In this document: positions 26,885 through 36,205 of the stretch, one piece after another
Layout of the letters: every line of letters begins with the position of its first letter
Numbering within the stretch: the stretch's first letter is position 1
NCBI RefSeq assembly: GCF_027942295.1
Contig: NZ_CP101416.1
Span: 248,001-312,000 of the forward strand
DNA length: 64,000 nt
Direction of reading: 5' to 3'
DNA from: Pseudanabaena sp. Chao 1811
GTDB taxonomy: Bacteria; Cyanobacteriota; Cyanobacteriia; Pseudanabaenales; Pseudanabaenaceae
Translations under genes and position numbers: made by a program
The notes under the pieces: model-generated
The model's input: only the letters and a program-made list of their open reading frames with translations
Databases searched by the model: none
What the model was told of the DNA's origin: nothing

Positions 26885-27205
26885 ATACTGGACTTAGAAG
26901 ACTTATCGCAACTTAAGAGATTAAGAGCAAAGTGACGCAGCATCGCCATATTTTCAGGAGAATTATCTTTGCGAATACGGGAAGCATCTTCGTGAAAAGA
27001 GACATCTAAAACCCAATGCAATGAATTTTCAATCGACCAATGAGTACGAACAGCCTCTGCAATAACGGTTGCATTGGAAGGCAAGCTAGAAATGTAGTAG
27101 CGATTTTCAGTGGAGACTTTCCCATTGATTCTGCGTTCACTCTGAACTAAGGCAATAGTTTGTAAACCAGCCCATAGAGGCAATTGAGTCAGGTAATCCA
27201 AGTTA
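26885..27205 (-). pseudogene. ISAs1-family transposase, C-terminal fragment
   Basis: The frame encodes LVQSERRINGKVSTENRYYI, then THWSIENSLHWVLDVSFHED, RIRKDNSPENMAMLRHFALN and DKSSKSS, the conserved end of ISAs1-type (H-repeat) transposases. The N-terminal two thirds are missing, cut at about 27205, and the last residues run into the IS256 fragment. It is a remnant. Confidence 0.85.
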
Positions 27206-27560
27206 GGGATTGTCCGAAGTCGAGAACAGGTGCGTCATTTCCTGAAATCGATGGGAATGAGTTGTCGCCGAGTGGGTCTAATACCTGCTAAGGTTGACCC
27301 AGCAGCACAAGAGGAATTTCTCAAAAAAACTAGAACCACGCTTAGAGAAAGCTAAATCTGGACAAAGAGCCGTTTTCTTTGTCGATGCGGCACATTTTGT
27401 CCTCGGTGCTTATTTAGGCTTTTTGTGGTGTTTTGAACGCTTGTTTGTCAAATCTGGGGCTGGAAGGCAGCGTTTTAATGTCCTCGGTGCACTTAATGCT
27501 GTTACTCATGAGTTGATTACTGTGACTAATGATTCTTACATCAATGCTCATGTCAGGGAG
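27206..27560 (+). pseudogene. IS630-family transposase fragment with frame change
   Basis: One frame encodes REQVRHFLKSMGMSCRRVG and PAAQEEFLKK; after a run of seven A (27323-27329) the next frame continues KKLEPRLEKAKSGQRAVFFV, DAAHFVLGAYLGFLW and NVLGALNAVTHELITVTND. This is the linker and DDE start of an IS630 transposase (FVDAAHF holds the first Asp). Similarity stops at about 27550, where a different IS begins. The A7 run may mark a natural frameshift site of the family or simple decay. Confidence 0.8.
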
Positions 27561-28443
27561 TTGGGCAATCCCTTTATGTCACGAGCGAATCAGTAGTTTT
27601 GAGACAGCAGCCCAAAGAGGTGCTTTCCAACTGAGGCAAGTATGTCGCGATTTGTCGGTAAGACCGATCGCCACCTATGACAGCGAATATGGCAGTGCCG
27701 CATTTATAAATTTGACTGAGGATATCCCAGCAGACTTACTACTGCGTCTACGCCCGAATCGATGCTTGTACAAATCTCCTGAGGCATATAGTGGCTGTGG
27801 TCGTCCCCGCAAGCATGGTGATAAATTCCAACTTGCTAATGCTGATAGTTGGGGAGAAGCCCAATCAACTTTTACCCTAGAGGATGAAACGGTCGGACAG
27901 GTGCTAATCCAACAATGGTCTAATTTACACTTTAAAAAAGCAGCCCAACGACATTTCCACGTTATTCGAGTCACCCATCCCCATTGCTCTAGTTTGTGGT
28001 TAGCTTGGGTGGGTGAACAGATGCCGACTTTGTCTCAACTTTGGCGTTTGTACTTACGCCGTTTTGCTATCGACCATTGGAACCGTTTTGCTAAACAAAG
28101 ATTACATTGGACTCTGCCCCTTTTGTTGACTCCTCAGCAAGCTTTGAGATGGAGTGACCTGAGGCAATTGCTCTCTTGGCAATTGTGGCTAGCACGTCAA
28201 CTGGTTATTGATACTCCTTTACCTTGGCAGAAACCTCAAACTAATCTCACCTTTGGTCGGGTTGCTCAGGGCTTTGCGTCACTTTTAGTCAGGATTGGCT
28301 CTCCTGCTTGTGCTCCGAAACCTCGCGGTAAGTCTCTTGGTTGGAAATCTGGACGTAAGCGTTCTCTTCATCTTCGGTTTCCCATCATCAAAAAACGGGC
28401 TTCTCGTCCAAAAAAGGACAACAAAGACAACCCTAATTCCTAG
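27561..28443 (+). pseudogene. Transposase fragment of a cyanobacterial family (NF041680-like), 5' end lost
   Basis: The frame carries RPIATYDSEYGSAAF, DLLLRLRPNRCLY, GCGRPRKHGDKFQL, LWLAWVGEQMPTLSQLWRLY, RRFAIDHWNRFAKQRLHWTL and a basic, lysine/arginine-rich tail. I recognise this as the conserved C-terminal two thirds of a putative transposase family common in cyanobacteria. The first 100 or more residues are missing at the junction with the IS630 fragment. An apparent start at 27529 reads IS630 sequence out of frame and is not real. Confidence 0.78.
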
Positions 28444-28560
28444 TCCTGAATATTCTCCTTTGCATTCTCTTGGATTTGCTCAGTTCTCCATTTTCTGGGT
28501 TTCTTTTTCCTGCTCTTTTTTTCTTGTCTTAATCAACTTAGTCTAAACTCCAGTAGTTAT
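28444..28560. other. Probable right end of the preceding IS
   Basis: This T/C-rich gap holds no gene. It probably contains the 3' non-coding end of the preceding transposase element and the junction with the next IS fragment. I could not pair it with a left terminal repeat because that end is lost. Confidence 0.4.
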
Positions 28561-28905
28561 CAATATCGATGTCAATTGTATCGAGACCTTGACAGTATTC
28601 TGGCTCTGTTACCGACTCAAGAAGATGGACTGAGATTACAGAAGCGATATCTGGAGTTACGAGAAAACTTATTCCTGTTTTTGGATGACCCCACCATTCC
28701 ACCGACTAATAACTCTAGCGAACAATCTTTGCGTTGGAGCGTCATTTTTAGAAAAGTTACGAATGGGTTTCGCTCTGATTGGGGGCGTGATTTATTTGCG
28801 GCTGTTCGTTCCATTGTCAATACTGGAAGAAGACAAGGCTTTTCTGCTTTTGAGTCCATTCTCATCGCTTTGAACCCCGTCAAATCCTTGTTTGCTATAG
28901 GTTGA
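28561..28905 (+). pseudogene. IS66-type transposase, C-terminal fragment
   Basis: About 110 residues match the end of IS66-like transposases: RENLFLFLDDPTIPPTNNSS, EQSLRWSVIFRKVTNGFRS, and VRSIVNTGRRQGFSAFESI. The Glu of SSEQSLR belongs to the DDE triad. The N-terminal part is absent; the frame simply runs in from the left at RCQLYRDLDS. It ends the IS cluster. Confidence 0.85.
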
Positions 28906-28968
28906 GCAATTACATTTATAGTTACTTTGCAGTTATCAAAAGATCAAACTTAATTCAAATCTTAAATA

Positions 28969-28996
28969 CAAGGGGCAACTCACGAGTTGCCCCTTA
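28969..28996 (-). terminator. hisB terminator hairpin
   Basis: AAGGGGCAACT and AGTTGCCCCTT pair around a four-base loop just past the hisB stop, flanked by A/T-rich sequence on both sides. Confidence 0.75.
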
Positions 28997-29005
28997 AAAG
29001 TAGAC

Positions 29006-29608
29006 TTATAAAACGCCTTTAGAGCTAGGAATCACACTGGCGCGACGTGGATCGACTTCGATCGCCACTTTCATCGCACGGGCAAAAGCTTTAAAAGCAG
29101 CTTCGATGATGTGGTGGGAGTTGCCGCTTTCTAAAAGGCGAATATGTAAGGTCATTTGAGCATGATTGACTACGGCTTGAAAAAATTCTTTCACTAGCTC
29201 GGTGTCGTAAGTCCCCACACGTTGATTGGGAATCACTAAGCCATAGACGAGATAGGGACGACCCGAAAAATCAAGGGCAACCTGCACCAGAGACTCATCA
29301 AGGGGAGCCACAAAATGTCCAAAGCGATTAATGCCCTTGCGATCGCCTAGTGCTTGTCCGAGCGCTTGTCCTAATACAATCCCCACATCCTCATTGGTGT
29401 GATGGTCATCAATATGTAAGTCGCCTGTAGCTTGGACATCAAGATCGATCAAGCCGTGGGAGCAAATTTGATGCAGCATATGATCGAGAAAGGGAATACC
29501 AGTATTGATATTGCCTTTGCCCGTGCCATCAAGATTGAGCGACACGGTGACATCGGTTTCACCAGTTTTGCGATGGACTTTGGCAATGCGAGGAGTATCG
29601 TAGGACAT
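29006..29608 (-). CDS. hisB: Imidazoleglycerol-phosphate dehydratase
   Basis: HisB performs the sixth step of histidine synthesis, removing water from imidazoleglycerol phosphate. Its manganese ligands are in the two repeated motifs DHHTNEDV (about residue 68) and [11 protein letters not shown] (about 165), with [13 protein letters not shown] before them. At 200 residues it is the monofunctional dehydratase without the phosphatase domain of enteric HisB. It stands alone beside the IS cluster. Confidence 0.96.
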   Translation of the reverse strand: MSYDTPRIAKVHRKTGETDVTVSLNLDGTGKGNINTGIPFLDHMLHQICSHGLIDLDVQATGDLHIDDHHTNEDVGIVLGQALGQALGDRKGINRFGHFVAPLDESLVQVALDFSGRPYLVYGLVIPNQRVGTYDTELVKEFFQAVVNHAQMTLHIRLLESGNSHHIIEAAFKAFARAMKVAIEVDPRRASVIPSSKGVL

Positions 29609-29727
29609 AGCAGAGCAGAATTGATAAAAGTTGTAAGTTGTAAAATGCCAGGTTTACTACACTTTAACCTTAAATTGCGATCGCATTATTTTTTGACGTA
29701 GCATGAAGAATCGATGTCGAGGTAATC

Positions 29728-30345
29728 ATGCAAAAGATTTTCAAGTCTCTTCCAGTCGCCTTGGGACTGTCTTGTATGGCGATCGCGCCTGCTGGCTCGC
29801 AAACCATTGCTCAATCTCAAAACTATGGCGTTGCACCACCCGCTTGCCATGAGCAAACCCAGATTGCGCTTAATTTCTGTGCTGTGCGCTGGGCAAAAAC
29901 CGCTGATTTTTTGCGATCGCTAGTTTATGAAGATATCAAGACGCAACTAACTTCAGCCAAGCAGATCCAACTGAAAGCGATCGAAACAAATTGGAATTCC
30001 TATCGCGAGAAACACTGCCTAGATTTGAGCAAACCATTCCGTACAGGTTCCATTTATCCATTGCTTTACCACAGTTGTCTAGCTAGGGTAACGAATGATC
30101 GCATTGCTGATTTGCTAGGCAAAAGTAATTCGCAACTTTCTCCCGATGAAACATCTCAGCGTCTTGCCAAAGTTCTCAATCAAGATAATCTCAAAAATTC
30201 GGCTGGGCAGATTCAATGGCTACGTTATCAATCTCTGCAATGTCGATTTGAGGCTTTACAGTTTACGGAGACACCTCAGAGGGCAAAGCAATGTCGCGAT
30301 CGTTTAGCAGCAAGTCGGCTAAGGGAACTAGAGAAAATTAGATAG
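29728..30345 (+). CDS. Secreted LprI-like (DUF1311) protein
   Basis: The 205-residue product has a signal peptide (MQKIFKSLPVALGLSCMAIA, cleavage near AGSQTIA). Four or more cysteines and the WNSYREKHC and CLARVTNDRIADL segments match the LprI/DUF1311 fold, named for a mycobacterial lysozyme inhibitor. The C-terminal third repeats a helical pattern with LRYQSLQCRFEA. It is probably periplasmic. Function in cyanobacteria is unknown. Confidence 0.75.
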   Translation: MQKIFKSLPVALGLSCMAIAPAGSQTIAQSQNYGVAPPACHEQTQIALNFCAVRWAKTADFLRSLVYEDIKTQLTSAKQIQLKAIETNWNSYREKHCLDLSKPFRTGSIYPLLYHSCLARVTNDRIADLLGKSNSQLSPDETSQRLAKVLNQDNLKNSAGQIQWLRYQSLQCRFEALQFTETPQRAKQCRDRLAASRLRELEKIR

Positions 30346-30393
30346 AGAATTGAGTGCCGCCACAGGGTAGGCAGCACTCGATTCACTCTCGAT

Positions 30394-30777
30394 TCACTTA
30401 TGATTAATTCTATTTTCTGTAATAAGAATGATTGCTGTGCCAAGAGCATAGGCAATAATATCCGCCCAATCAAAGGTGGAGCCTAAAACAATTACTAAGA
30501 GCCTGTACTGACGCAATCCTAGCTTGTCAATAAGATTTAGATACTGCAAGCCTTCGATCGCACAAGCAAAGATAAAAACTGATAGCGCTACGGCTTTGAC
30601 TGGGGCTTGCCAAAAAGATCTAATAAAACAATAGATGAGAATGACAACCAGAACGTCTCCAACCAAAGGACGAATCAAGCGATCGTCAACCCAAATTGCA
30701 ATACAGACTTCTATTACAAAGAGAAGAATTGTTAAAAGGAAGTATTTTCGATTGAAGGTAAGTCTATTCGCTAACAT
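30394..30777 (-). CDS. DUF2809-type small membrane protein
   Basis: Four hydrophobic segments are visible in 127 residues. The RPLVGDVLVVILIYCFIRSF and STFDWADIIAYALGT segments fit the DUF2809 family of small membrane proteins with unknown function. It is divergent from the membrane protein at 30820, with 42 bp between, and convergent with the LprI-like gene. Confidence 0.8.
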   Translation of the reverse strand: MLANRLTFNRKYFLLTILLFVIEVCIAIWVDDRLIRPLVGDVLVVILIYCFIRSFWQAPVKAVALSVFIFACAIEGLQYLNLIDKLGLRQYRLLVIVLGSTFDWADIIAYALGTAIILITENRINHK

Positions 30778-30819
30778 CTTTAAAATAAAAGCTTGTACTG
30801 AAAGAATAATAACGAAATA

Positions 30820-31419
30820 ATGGCTAATCGCTTCTTATTTATACTGTTGTTGCTTTTGCAACTAATTTGTCTGGGAATACTGTGGATTAGTTGCTTTCCG
30901 GGCGAGCTTGCTGACCTACGCTTTTTTCTGATTGTGATTGTCTATATTTATGGAATCCCGATTGCAATTACATTTGTCGTGATCACTGTAGTTGGGATGC
31001 AAATCTTGAAGAAAATCAAATTTTTCCCTGCAACTCAAACTTTAGTAATTACTGCCGTGATAACTTTAGGTCTAACTGTAGTTTTATTGAAAACAAATCT
31101 GCCCCAAACCATTGCTTTTTCGATATCACGCCCCGCATTTGAGGAAGTTATTGCTAACGCAGATAAGCTCAACTCTATCTGTAATAGCAAACCAGTTAAA
31201 CAACAGTTAGGCTTGTATCGCGTCATAGAATGCGATCGTGATCGCCGTGGTGGTATCTATTTTAGTACTGGGAACTTTCGCTTTATTGATATCTCTGACT
31301 TTTATGGATTTGCCTATCAGCCTAACCCCGATGGGAACTACCACTTTGGCTCTGATGTTTATGAATATTATCCCATTGTCGGGGAGTGGTATGGATTTAC
31401 GGCAGGTAAGCGTTCTTGA
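30820..31419 (+). CDS. Membrane protein of unknown function
   Basis: The 199 residues start with three hydrophobic segments (about 5-25, 35-60 and 70-90). A soluble domain of about 105 residues follows, rich in aromatic residues (DFYGFAYQPNPDGNYHFG, EYYPIVGEWYGFTAG). I recognise no family. It shares a short promoter region with the divergent DUF2809 gene. No ribosome binding site is clear. Confidence 0.65.
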   Translation: MANRFLFILLLLLQLICLGILWISCFPGELADLRFFLIVIVYIYGIPIAITFVVITVVGMQILKKIKFFPATQTLVITAVITLGLTVVLLKTNLPQTIAFSISRPAFEEVIANADKLNSICNSKPVKQQLGLYRVIECDRDRRGGIYFSTGNFRFIDISDFYGFAYQPNPDGNYHFGSDVYEYYPIVGEWYGFTAGKRS

Positions 31420-31440
31420 TATTACAAGGGTTTTGCACTC

Positions 31441-31509
31441 AAAACCAAACCAGAAATATTTTGAAAACGTTGCTTCGCAACGTTTTCAAAATATTTCTTG
31501 GTTTGGTTG
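31441..31509. repeat. Long palindrome A after the membrane protein gene
   Basis: AACCAAACC through AACGTTGC, a TTC loop, and the mirror arm GCAACGTT through GGTTTGGTT form a stem of over 30 bp with one bulge. A second, related palindrome follows within 60 bp. Confidence 0.75.
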
Positions 31510-31539
31510 ATCGAGAATTGCTGTATGGCAAACTTTATA

Positions 31540-31614
31540 ACGCTTTGCGTTCAAACCCAATCCAAGAGATTTTTTGAAAAGCTTGCGAAGCAAGCTTTTC
31601 AAAAAATCTCTTGG
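31540..31614. repeat. Long palindrome B with short hairpin prefix
   Basis: AACGC-TTT-GCGTT is followed by a perfect 25-bp stem with a GAA loop at 31562-31614 (arms begin CCAAGAGATTTTTTG). The layout is the same as at 1895-1967 and 39084-39160: short hairpin, a spacer of about ten bases rich in A and C, then a long stem. Confidence 0.75.
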
Positions 31615-31720
31615 GGACTGCGATCGCGCTCATCAGTCGCAATACATCTTAGCTTCGAGATAGCATAGACTCTGATAGGCTTAAACAGAGACTTCAGAAC
31701 TAAGAGCGTTGACAACCCAA

Positions 31721-34618
31721 ATGGCAACAAATATACCAACCAACCAAGTTTGGCACGCACTGACTGCTGAAGAAGCGATCGCGTCTTTGGATGTTAATCC
31801 AGAGCTAGGGCTAGAGTCTTGGCAAATTAGCGATCGCCGTGCGGTCTACGGGCGTAATGAATTGACTGGCAAAGCAGGACGTACCAAGCTGAGTATTTTT
31901 GTCGATCAGTTTACGAATATCATGCTGTTGATGCTGATGGGCGTAGCCGTGGTGTCAGCAGTATTGGACTTGCGGGTGGGTAGTTTCCCAAAAGATGCCG
32001 TAGCGATCGCTGCGATCGTCATTCTCAATGGGATTTTAGGCTATGTACAGGAAAGTCGCGCCGAGCAAGCATTGGCAGCTTTGAAACGGATGGCGGCTCC
32101 CAATGTGCGGGTATTGCGCGAAGGCAAAGTTGCGGAAATTCTGTCGGCAGAATTGGTGGTTGGCGACATTGTATTTGTGGATGCGGGGATGCAGATTGCG
32201 GCGGATGGGCGCTTACTGGAGGCGGCAAAGCTAAAGGTGCGGGAAGGGGCGCTCACAGGCGAATCGCAGGGAGTTACAAAGATTGCCGATCAAGTATTTG
32301 GAGAGGATGAGTCCTTAGGCGATCGGCGCAATATGGTCTTTCAGGGAACTGAGGTGTTGCAGGGGCGGGGGATGATGGTAGTTACGGCTACGGGGATGCA
32401 GACGGAATTAGGAAAGATTGCCAATCTGCTGCAAGATGTGGAATTGGAAGAAACTCCATTACAGAAGCGAATGACGGAACTATCGAAGGCGCTGGTAATC
32501 GCCTCCTTAGTGCTAGTAGCTCTGGTAATTGTGGTGGGACTATGGAGAAATGGGGACTTTGTGAAGTTACTCAATACTTCCCTCAGTATGGCAGTAGCCG
32601 CAGTTCCCGAAGGTTTGCCTGCGGTAATTACCGTGACGCTTGCCCTAGGAACGCAGAGAATGGTGAAGCGCAATGCGCTCATTCGCAAATTACCTGCGGT
32701 GGAAACCCTCGGTTCCGTTACAACCATTTGTTCCGATAAAACGGGAACTCTCACCCAAAATAAAATGGTTGCCGAAAGCCTCTTTACCGCGAATTATGCA
32801 GCACAAATTAATGGCACAGGTTATGAACCCATTGGCGAATTTGCGATTTCCCGTTTAGCAGGAGATATGCTCGCCAGTGATTTGAATGTTTATCAATGTC
32901 CTGAAATACAACTTCTGCTAGCTGCAAGTGCGATTTGTAATGATGCCTATTTGCAGAAAACTGGTTCTAACAATCAAGGAACAAAGGGCTTAAGCCCCTT
33001 GCCCGTTAACACTTCTCAATGGAAAATCATCGGTGATCCGACGGAAGGAGCCTTATTGACTCTGGCAGGTAAAAGCAATCTTTGGCAAGCCCAATTTACG
33101 AGCTATTTTACAAGGGTTGCGGAAATTCCTTTTACCTCTGAGCGCAAGTTAATGAGTGCGATCGCGGCGATTCAGAGTATGGATGCTGAAGATGCGCCCG
33201 AATCGATGCGAACGATCGCTAGTTTATTGCCCGATGCTCCCTATTTCTTATTTTGTAAAGGGTCTCCTGAATTGATTCTAGAGCGATGCGATCGCATTCA
33301 ACTCGAAAAGCAAATTAGCTCCATTACAATTTCCCAAAGATCAGCGATCAATATCCAAAATACACTCCTTGCCACGAAGGGAATGCGCGTCTTAGGTTTT
33401 GCCTATTTGCCTTTAGATCATCTGCCAACGGAATCAGAACTTAATCATATTGAAAACAAACTGGTATGGCTGGGACTAGTGGGCATCCGTGACGCACTAC
33501 GGTCAGAAGCAGCAGTTGCGGTGCAGGTGAGCCGCCATGCAGGGATTCACACGATCATGATTACAGGCGATCATCAACTGACGGCTCAAGCGATCGCCCG
33601 TGATTTGAATATCTTCTCTCCTGAAAACGATAAGGTATTGACGGGGCAAGAAATTGAATTAATGGATGATGATGAGTTAACGGAAATTGCGCGACAAACT
33701 GCTGTCTATGCCAGAGTCTCACCTGAGCATAAATTACGCATTGTCCAAGCATTGCAACGCGGAGGCGAAATCGTGGCAATGACAGGGGATGGGGTAAATG
33801 ATGCTCCTGCATTGAAACAGGCGAATATTGGCATTGCGATGGGAATTACGGGAACGGATGTATCTAAGGAAGCGAGCGATATGATTCTGCTCGATGATAA
33901 CTATGCGACGATTGTGGCAGCAACGGAGGAGGGGCGAACAGTTTACGCCAATATTCGCCGCTTCATTAAATATATTCTCGGTAGTAATGTCGGTGAAGTG
34001 ATTGCGATCGCTTCTACGCCATTTCTAGGCTTTGGCGCAGTGCCTTTGACTCCACTACAAATATTATGGATGAATCTCGTTACCGATGGTGTGCCAGCCC
34101 TTGCCCTTGCCGTGGAACCCGCTGAAGCCGATGTGATGGAGCGACCTCCCTTTAATCCTCAAGAGAATATTTTTGCAAGGGGTTTAGGTTGGTATATTCT
34201 GCGAATTGGTGTGGTTTTTGGATTGCAGACGATCGCCTTAATGGAAATCGCCTATAACTCTGGCAATCTCTCATGGCATGAGCATTGGAAGACGATTACC
34301 TTTACGACGCTCTGTATCGCGCAAATGGGTCATGCCCTTTCCTGTCGTTCTGATTCCAAATTACTGATTGAATTAAATCCTATTTCCAATCCCTATCTGT
34401 TAGTGTCCGTCATATTCACCACAATTCTGCAACTGTCATTGCTCTATGTGCCAACATTACGGCAATTCTTCGGCACTGATGCGCTCACAGCGTCAGAATT
34501 GGGCTTATGCTTTGGATTTAGTATGCTCCTAGTCCTCTGGACGGAATCTGAGAAACTGGTGTCAAGATGGTGGGGTAAGCGTCGTACACCAAAATCCATT
34601 GTCAAGAATCAGCCCTAA
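31721..34618 (+). CDS. pacL: P-type cation-transporting ATPase, Ca2+ (PacL/SERCA) type
   Basis: This is a P2-type pump, most likely exporting calcium. The phosphorylation site DKTGTLT lies at about residue 339, preceded by the membrane-segment motif VPEGLPAVITVTLALG; the actuator loop is GALTGESQGVTK and the hinge motif TGDGVNDAPALK. The N-terminal cation-ATPase domain (WHALTAEEAI) and a six-helix C-terminal membrane block complete the SERCA layout. The frame opens at a TTG (31709); the ATG at 31721 is preferred but not certain. The next gene begins 12 bp after the stop. Substrate assignment rests on the family. Confidence 0.88.
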   Translation: MATNIPTNQVWHALTAEEAIASLDVNPELGLESWQISDRRAVYGRNELTGKAGRTKLSIFVDQFTNIMLLMLMGVAVVSAVLDLRVGSFPKDAVAIAAIVILNGILGYVQESRAEQALAALKRMAAPNVRVLREGKVAEILSAELVVGDIVFVDAGMQIAADGRLLEAAKLKVREGALTGESQGVTKIADQVFGEDESLGDRRNMVFQGTEVLQGRGMMVVTATGMQTELGKIANLLQDVELEETPLQKRMTELSKALVIASLVLVALVIVVGLWRNGDFVKLLNTSLSMAVAAVPEGLPAVITVTLALGTQRMVKRNALIRKLPAVETLGSVTTICSDKTGTLTQNKMVAESLFTANYAAQINGTGYEPIGEFAISRLAGDMLASDLNVYQCPEIQLLLAASAICNDAYLQKTGSNNQGTKGLSPLPVNTSQWKIIGDPTEGALLTLAGKSNLWQAQFTSYFTRVAEIPFTSERKLMSAIAAIQSMDAEDAPESMRTIASLLPDAPYFLFCKGSPELILERCDRIQLEKQISSITISQRSAINIQNTLLATKGMRVLGFAYLPLDHLPTESELNHIENKLVWLGLVGIRDALRSEAAVAVQVSRHAGIHTIMITGDHQLTAQAIARDLNIFSPENDKVLTGQEIELMDDDELTEIARQTAVYARVSPEHKLRIVQALQRGGEIVAMTGDGVNDAPALKQANIGIAMGITGTDVSKEASDMILLDDNYATIVAATEEGRTVYANIRRFIKYILGSNVGEVIAIASTPFLGFGAVPLTPLQILWMNLVTDGVPALALAVEPAEADVMERPPFNPQENIFARGLGWYILRIGVVFGLQTIALMEIAYNSGNLSWHEHWKTITFTTLCIAQMGHALSCRSDSKLLIELNPISNPYLLVSVIFTTILQLSLLYVPTLRQFFGTDALTASELGLCFGFSMLLVLWTESEKLVSRWWGKRRTPKSIVKNQP

Positions 34619-34630
34619 GCCCTAGAAGCT

Positions 34631-36169
34631 ATGAGAAGAAAGTTCCCTTGGTTGCGATCGCTAATTGTTTTAGGCTGTTTTGGTCTAGTAATTTCCTTTG
34701 TTGTTCCCTTACTCGATCGCATTATCCAAATCTATCAACTCGTCGCCAAATCATCGCCAATTTTGGGCGGCTTTGTGGTGCTGTTGGTGATGGGTGTATT
34801 AGCAGGCTTATTTTTTGTAACTTGGCGCTATATCAATCTCTTCCAATCGGAACCAACGCCACCACGCCCCATTCCTGACGCGCCCACCGACAAAATTGAG
34901 GCGGCTCAAGACAGTCTCGAAGCCCTAGAGCGCCAAGTTGAGCAGATCCAAGATGAGGTGATGCGGCGATCACTAGCTGAGCAGACCGAACAGTTAAAAC
35001 AGAACTTCATTCGTCAAGAATTGCGCGTTGTCGTATTCGGTGTCGGCTCCGCAGGTAAAACTTCCCTCGTTAATGGCTTGCTAGATTTGTCACTGCAAGA
35101 TATTGCCAGTAAAGGGGAAGTCGGCGCAACGATGGGAACTACGCAATTAGGCAAAGTCTATGCTCCCGTGCAGTTTCAAAATCTGGAAGTACCGATTCAA
35201 TTTACCGATTGCCCCGGAATTTTAGAGGCAAGTGCCTTGGGTAGCGATCGTGAACAGGAATCGCGAAAAATTGCGACTGAGGCAGATTTGATCGTATTTG
35301 TAGTTGACGATGATTTGCGGCGTTCAGAATTTGAAGTCCTAAAAGCGCTTACGGAAATTGGTAAGCGCACGATTCTCGCTTTCAATAAAATCGATCGCCT
35401 TACCAAAAGCGATCGCGAAATGATTCACACCAGTTTGCGATCGCGGGTTTTGAGTTTTATCGCACCTGAAGATGTGGTAGCGATCGCCGCTAGCCCAAGT
35501 CCAATTACCCTCGACAATGGCGAAGTCGTCACCCCTAAGCCCAAAATCCAGCCATTGCTAGCGCGGATTCTCGATATTCTCAGCTATGAAGGCGATGAAC
35601 TGGTGGCGGATAATGTGTTATTGCGATCGCAAAGGCTAACGGAAGAGACTCGCGAAGTTCTCTCTCAACAGCAACAAGCGGAAGCGGAAAAGGTGGTTGA
35701 GAAGTTCCAATGGTTAGTAGTCGGTGTGGTCTTTGCGACACCTTTGCCCGTAGTCGATCTCTTGGCTACTGCGGCGATCAATGCCCAAATGGTTGTGGAA
35801 ATTGGCAGAGTTTACGGTTGTGAGATCAATATCGATCGCGGTAAGGAATTAGCGAATTCCCTCACTCGTACTTTAGTCAGTCTCGGCATTGTCAAAGGTG
35901 TAGTGCAGATCGTGACTACTGCTATTTCGGTAACCTTAGTAGGCTTAGTTCTCAAAGCAACAATTCAATCAGTAACGGCAGCTTATCTCACCCGTATTGC
36001 TGGCAAGAGCTTTATCGAATATTTTAGTCGCGATCGCGATTGGGGGGATGGTGGTATTGCGGAAGTGGTACAGCGTCAGTTCCAATTAAATCGCCGTGAT
36101 GAGTTTCTCAAGGCTTTCTTACAAGATGCGGTGAATCGGGTAATGGTTTTGGTTAAGCAACAAATGTAA
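34631..36169 (+). CDS. Membrane-anchored GTPase with DUF697 (YcjF-like) domain
   Basis: Two membrane helices (about 10-30 and 45-65) are followed by a coiled coil (75-125) and an Era/Dynamin-like G domain: G1 GVGSAGKTS near 137-145, DCPG as G3 and FNKIDRL as G4. The C-terminal 150 residues form a hydrophobic DUF697 domain (VVGVVFATPLPVVDLLATAA). Such proteins are common in cyanobacteria and of unknown role. It follows the P-type ATPase by 12 bp, so the two are very probably one operon. Confidence 0.85.
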   Translation: MRRKFPWLRSLIVLGCFGLVISFVVPLLDRIIQIYQLVAKSSPILGGFVVLLVMGVLAGLFFVTWRYINLFQSEPTPPRPIPDAPTDKIEAAQDSLEALERQVEQIQDEVMRRSLAEQTEQLKQNFIRQELRVVVFGVGSAGKTSLVNGLLDLSLQDIASKGEVGATMGTTQLGKVYAPVQFQNLEVPIQFTDCPGILEASALGSDREQESRKIATEADLIVFVVDDDLRRSEFEVLKALTEIGKRTILAFNKIDRLTKSDREMIHTSLRSRVLSFIAPEDVVAIAASPSPITLDNGEVVTPKPKIQPLLARILDILSYEGDELVADNVLLRSQRLTEETREVLSQQQQAEAEKVVEKFQWLVVGVVFATPLPVVDLLATAAINAQMVVEIGRVYGCEINIDRGKELANSLTRTLVSLGIVKGVVQIVTTAISVTLVGLVLKATIQSVTAAYLTRIAGKSFIEYFSRDRDWGDGGIAEVVQRQFQLNRRDEFLKAFLQDAVNRVMVLVKQQM

Positions 36170-36205
36170 ACTGACGTATTTTGTGATCGCCCAGTCAAGA
36201 GATCG

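Noticed and set aside
27529-27600. N-terminus MILTSMLMSGSW of the transposase at 27561
   Set aside because: This part reads the IS630 fragment out of frame; similarity to the transposase begins only after the junction.
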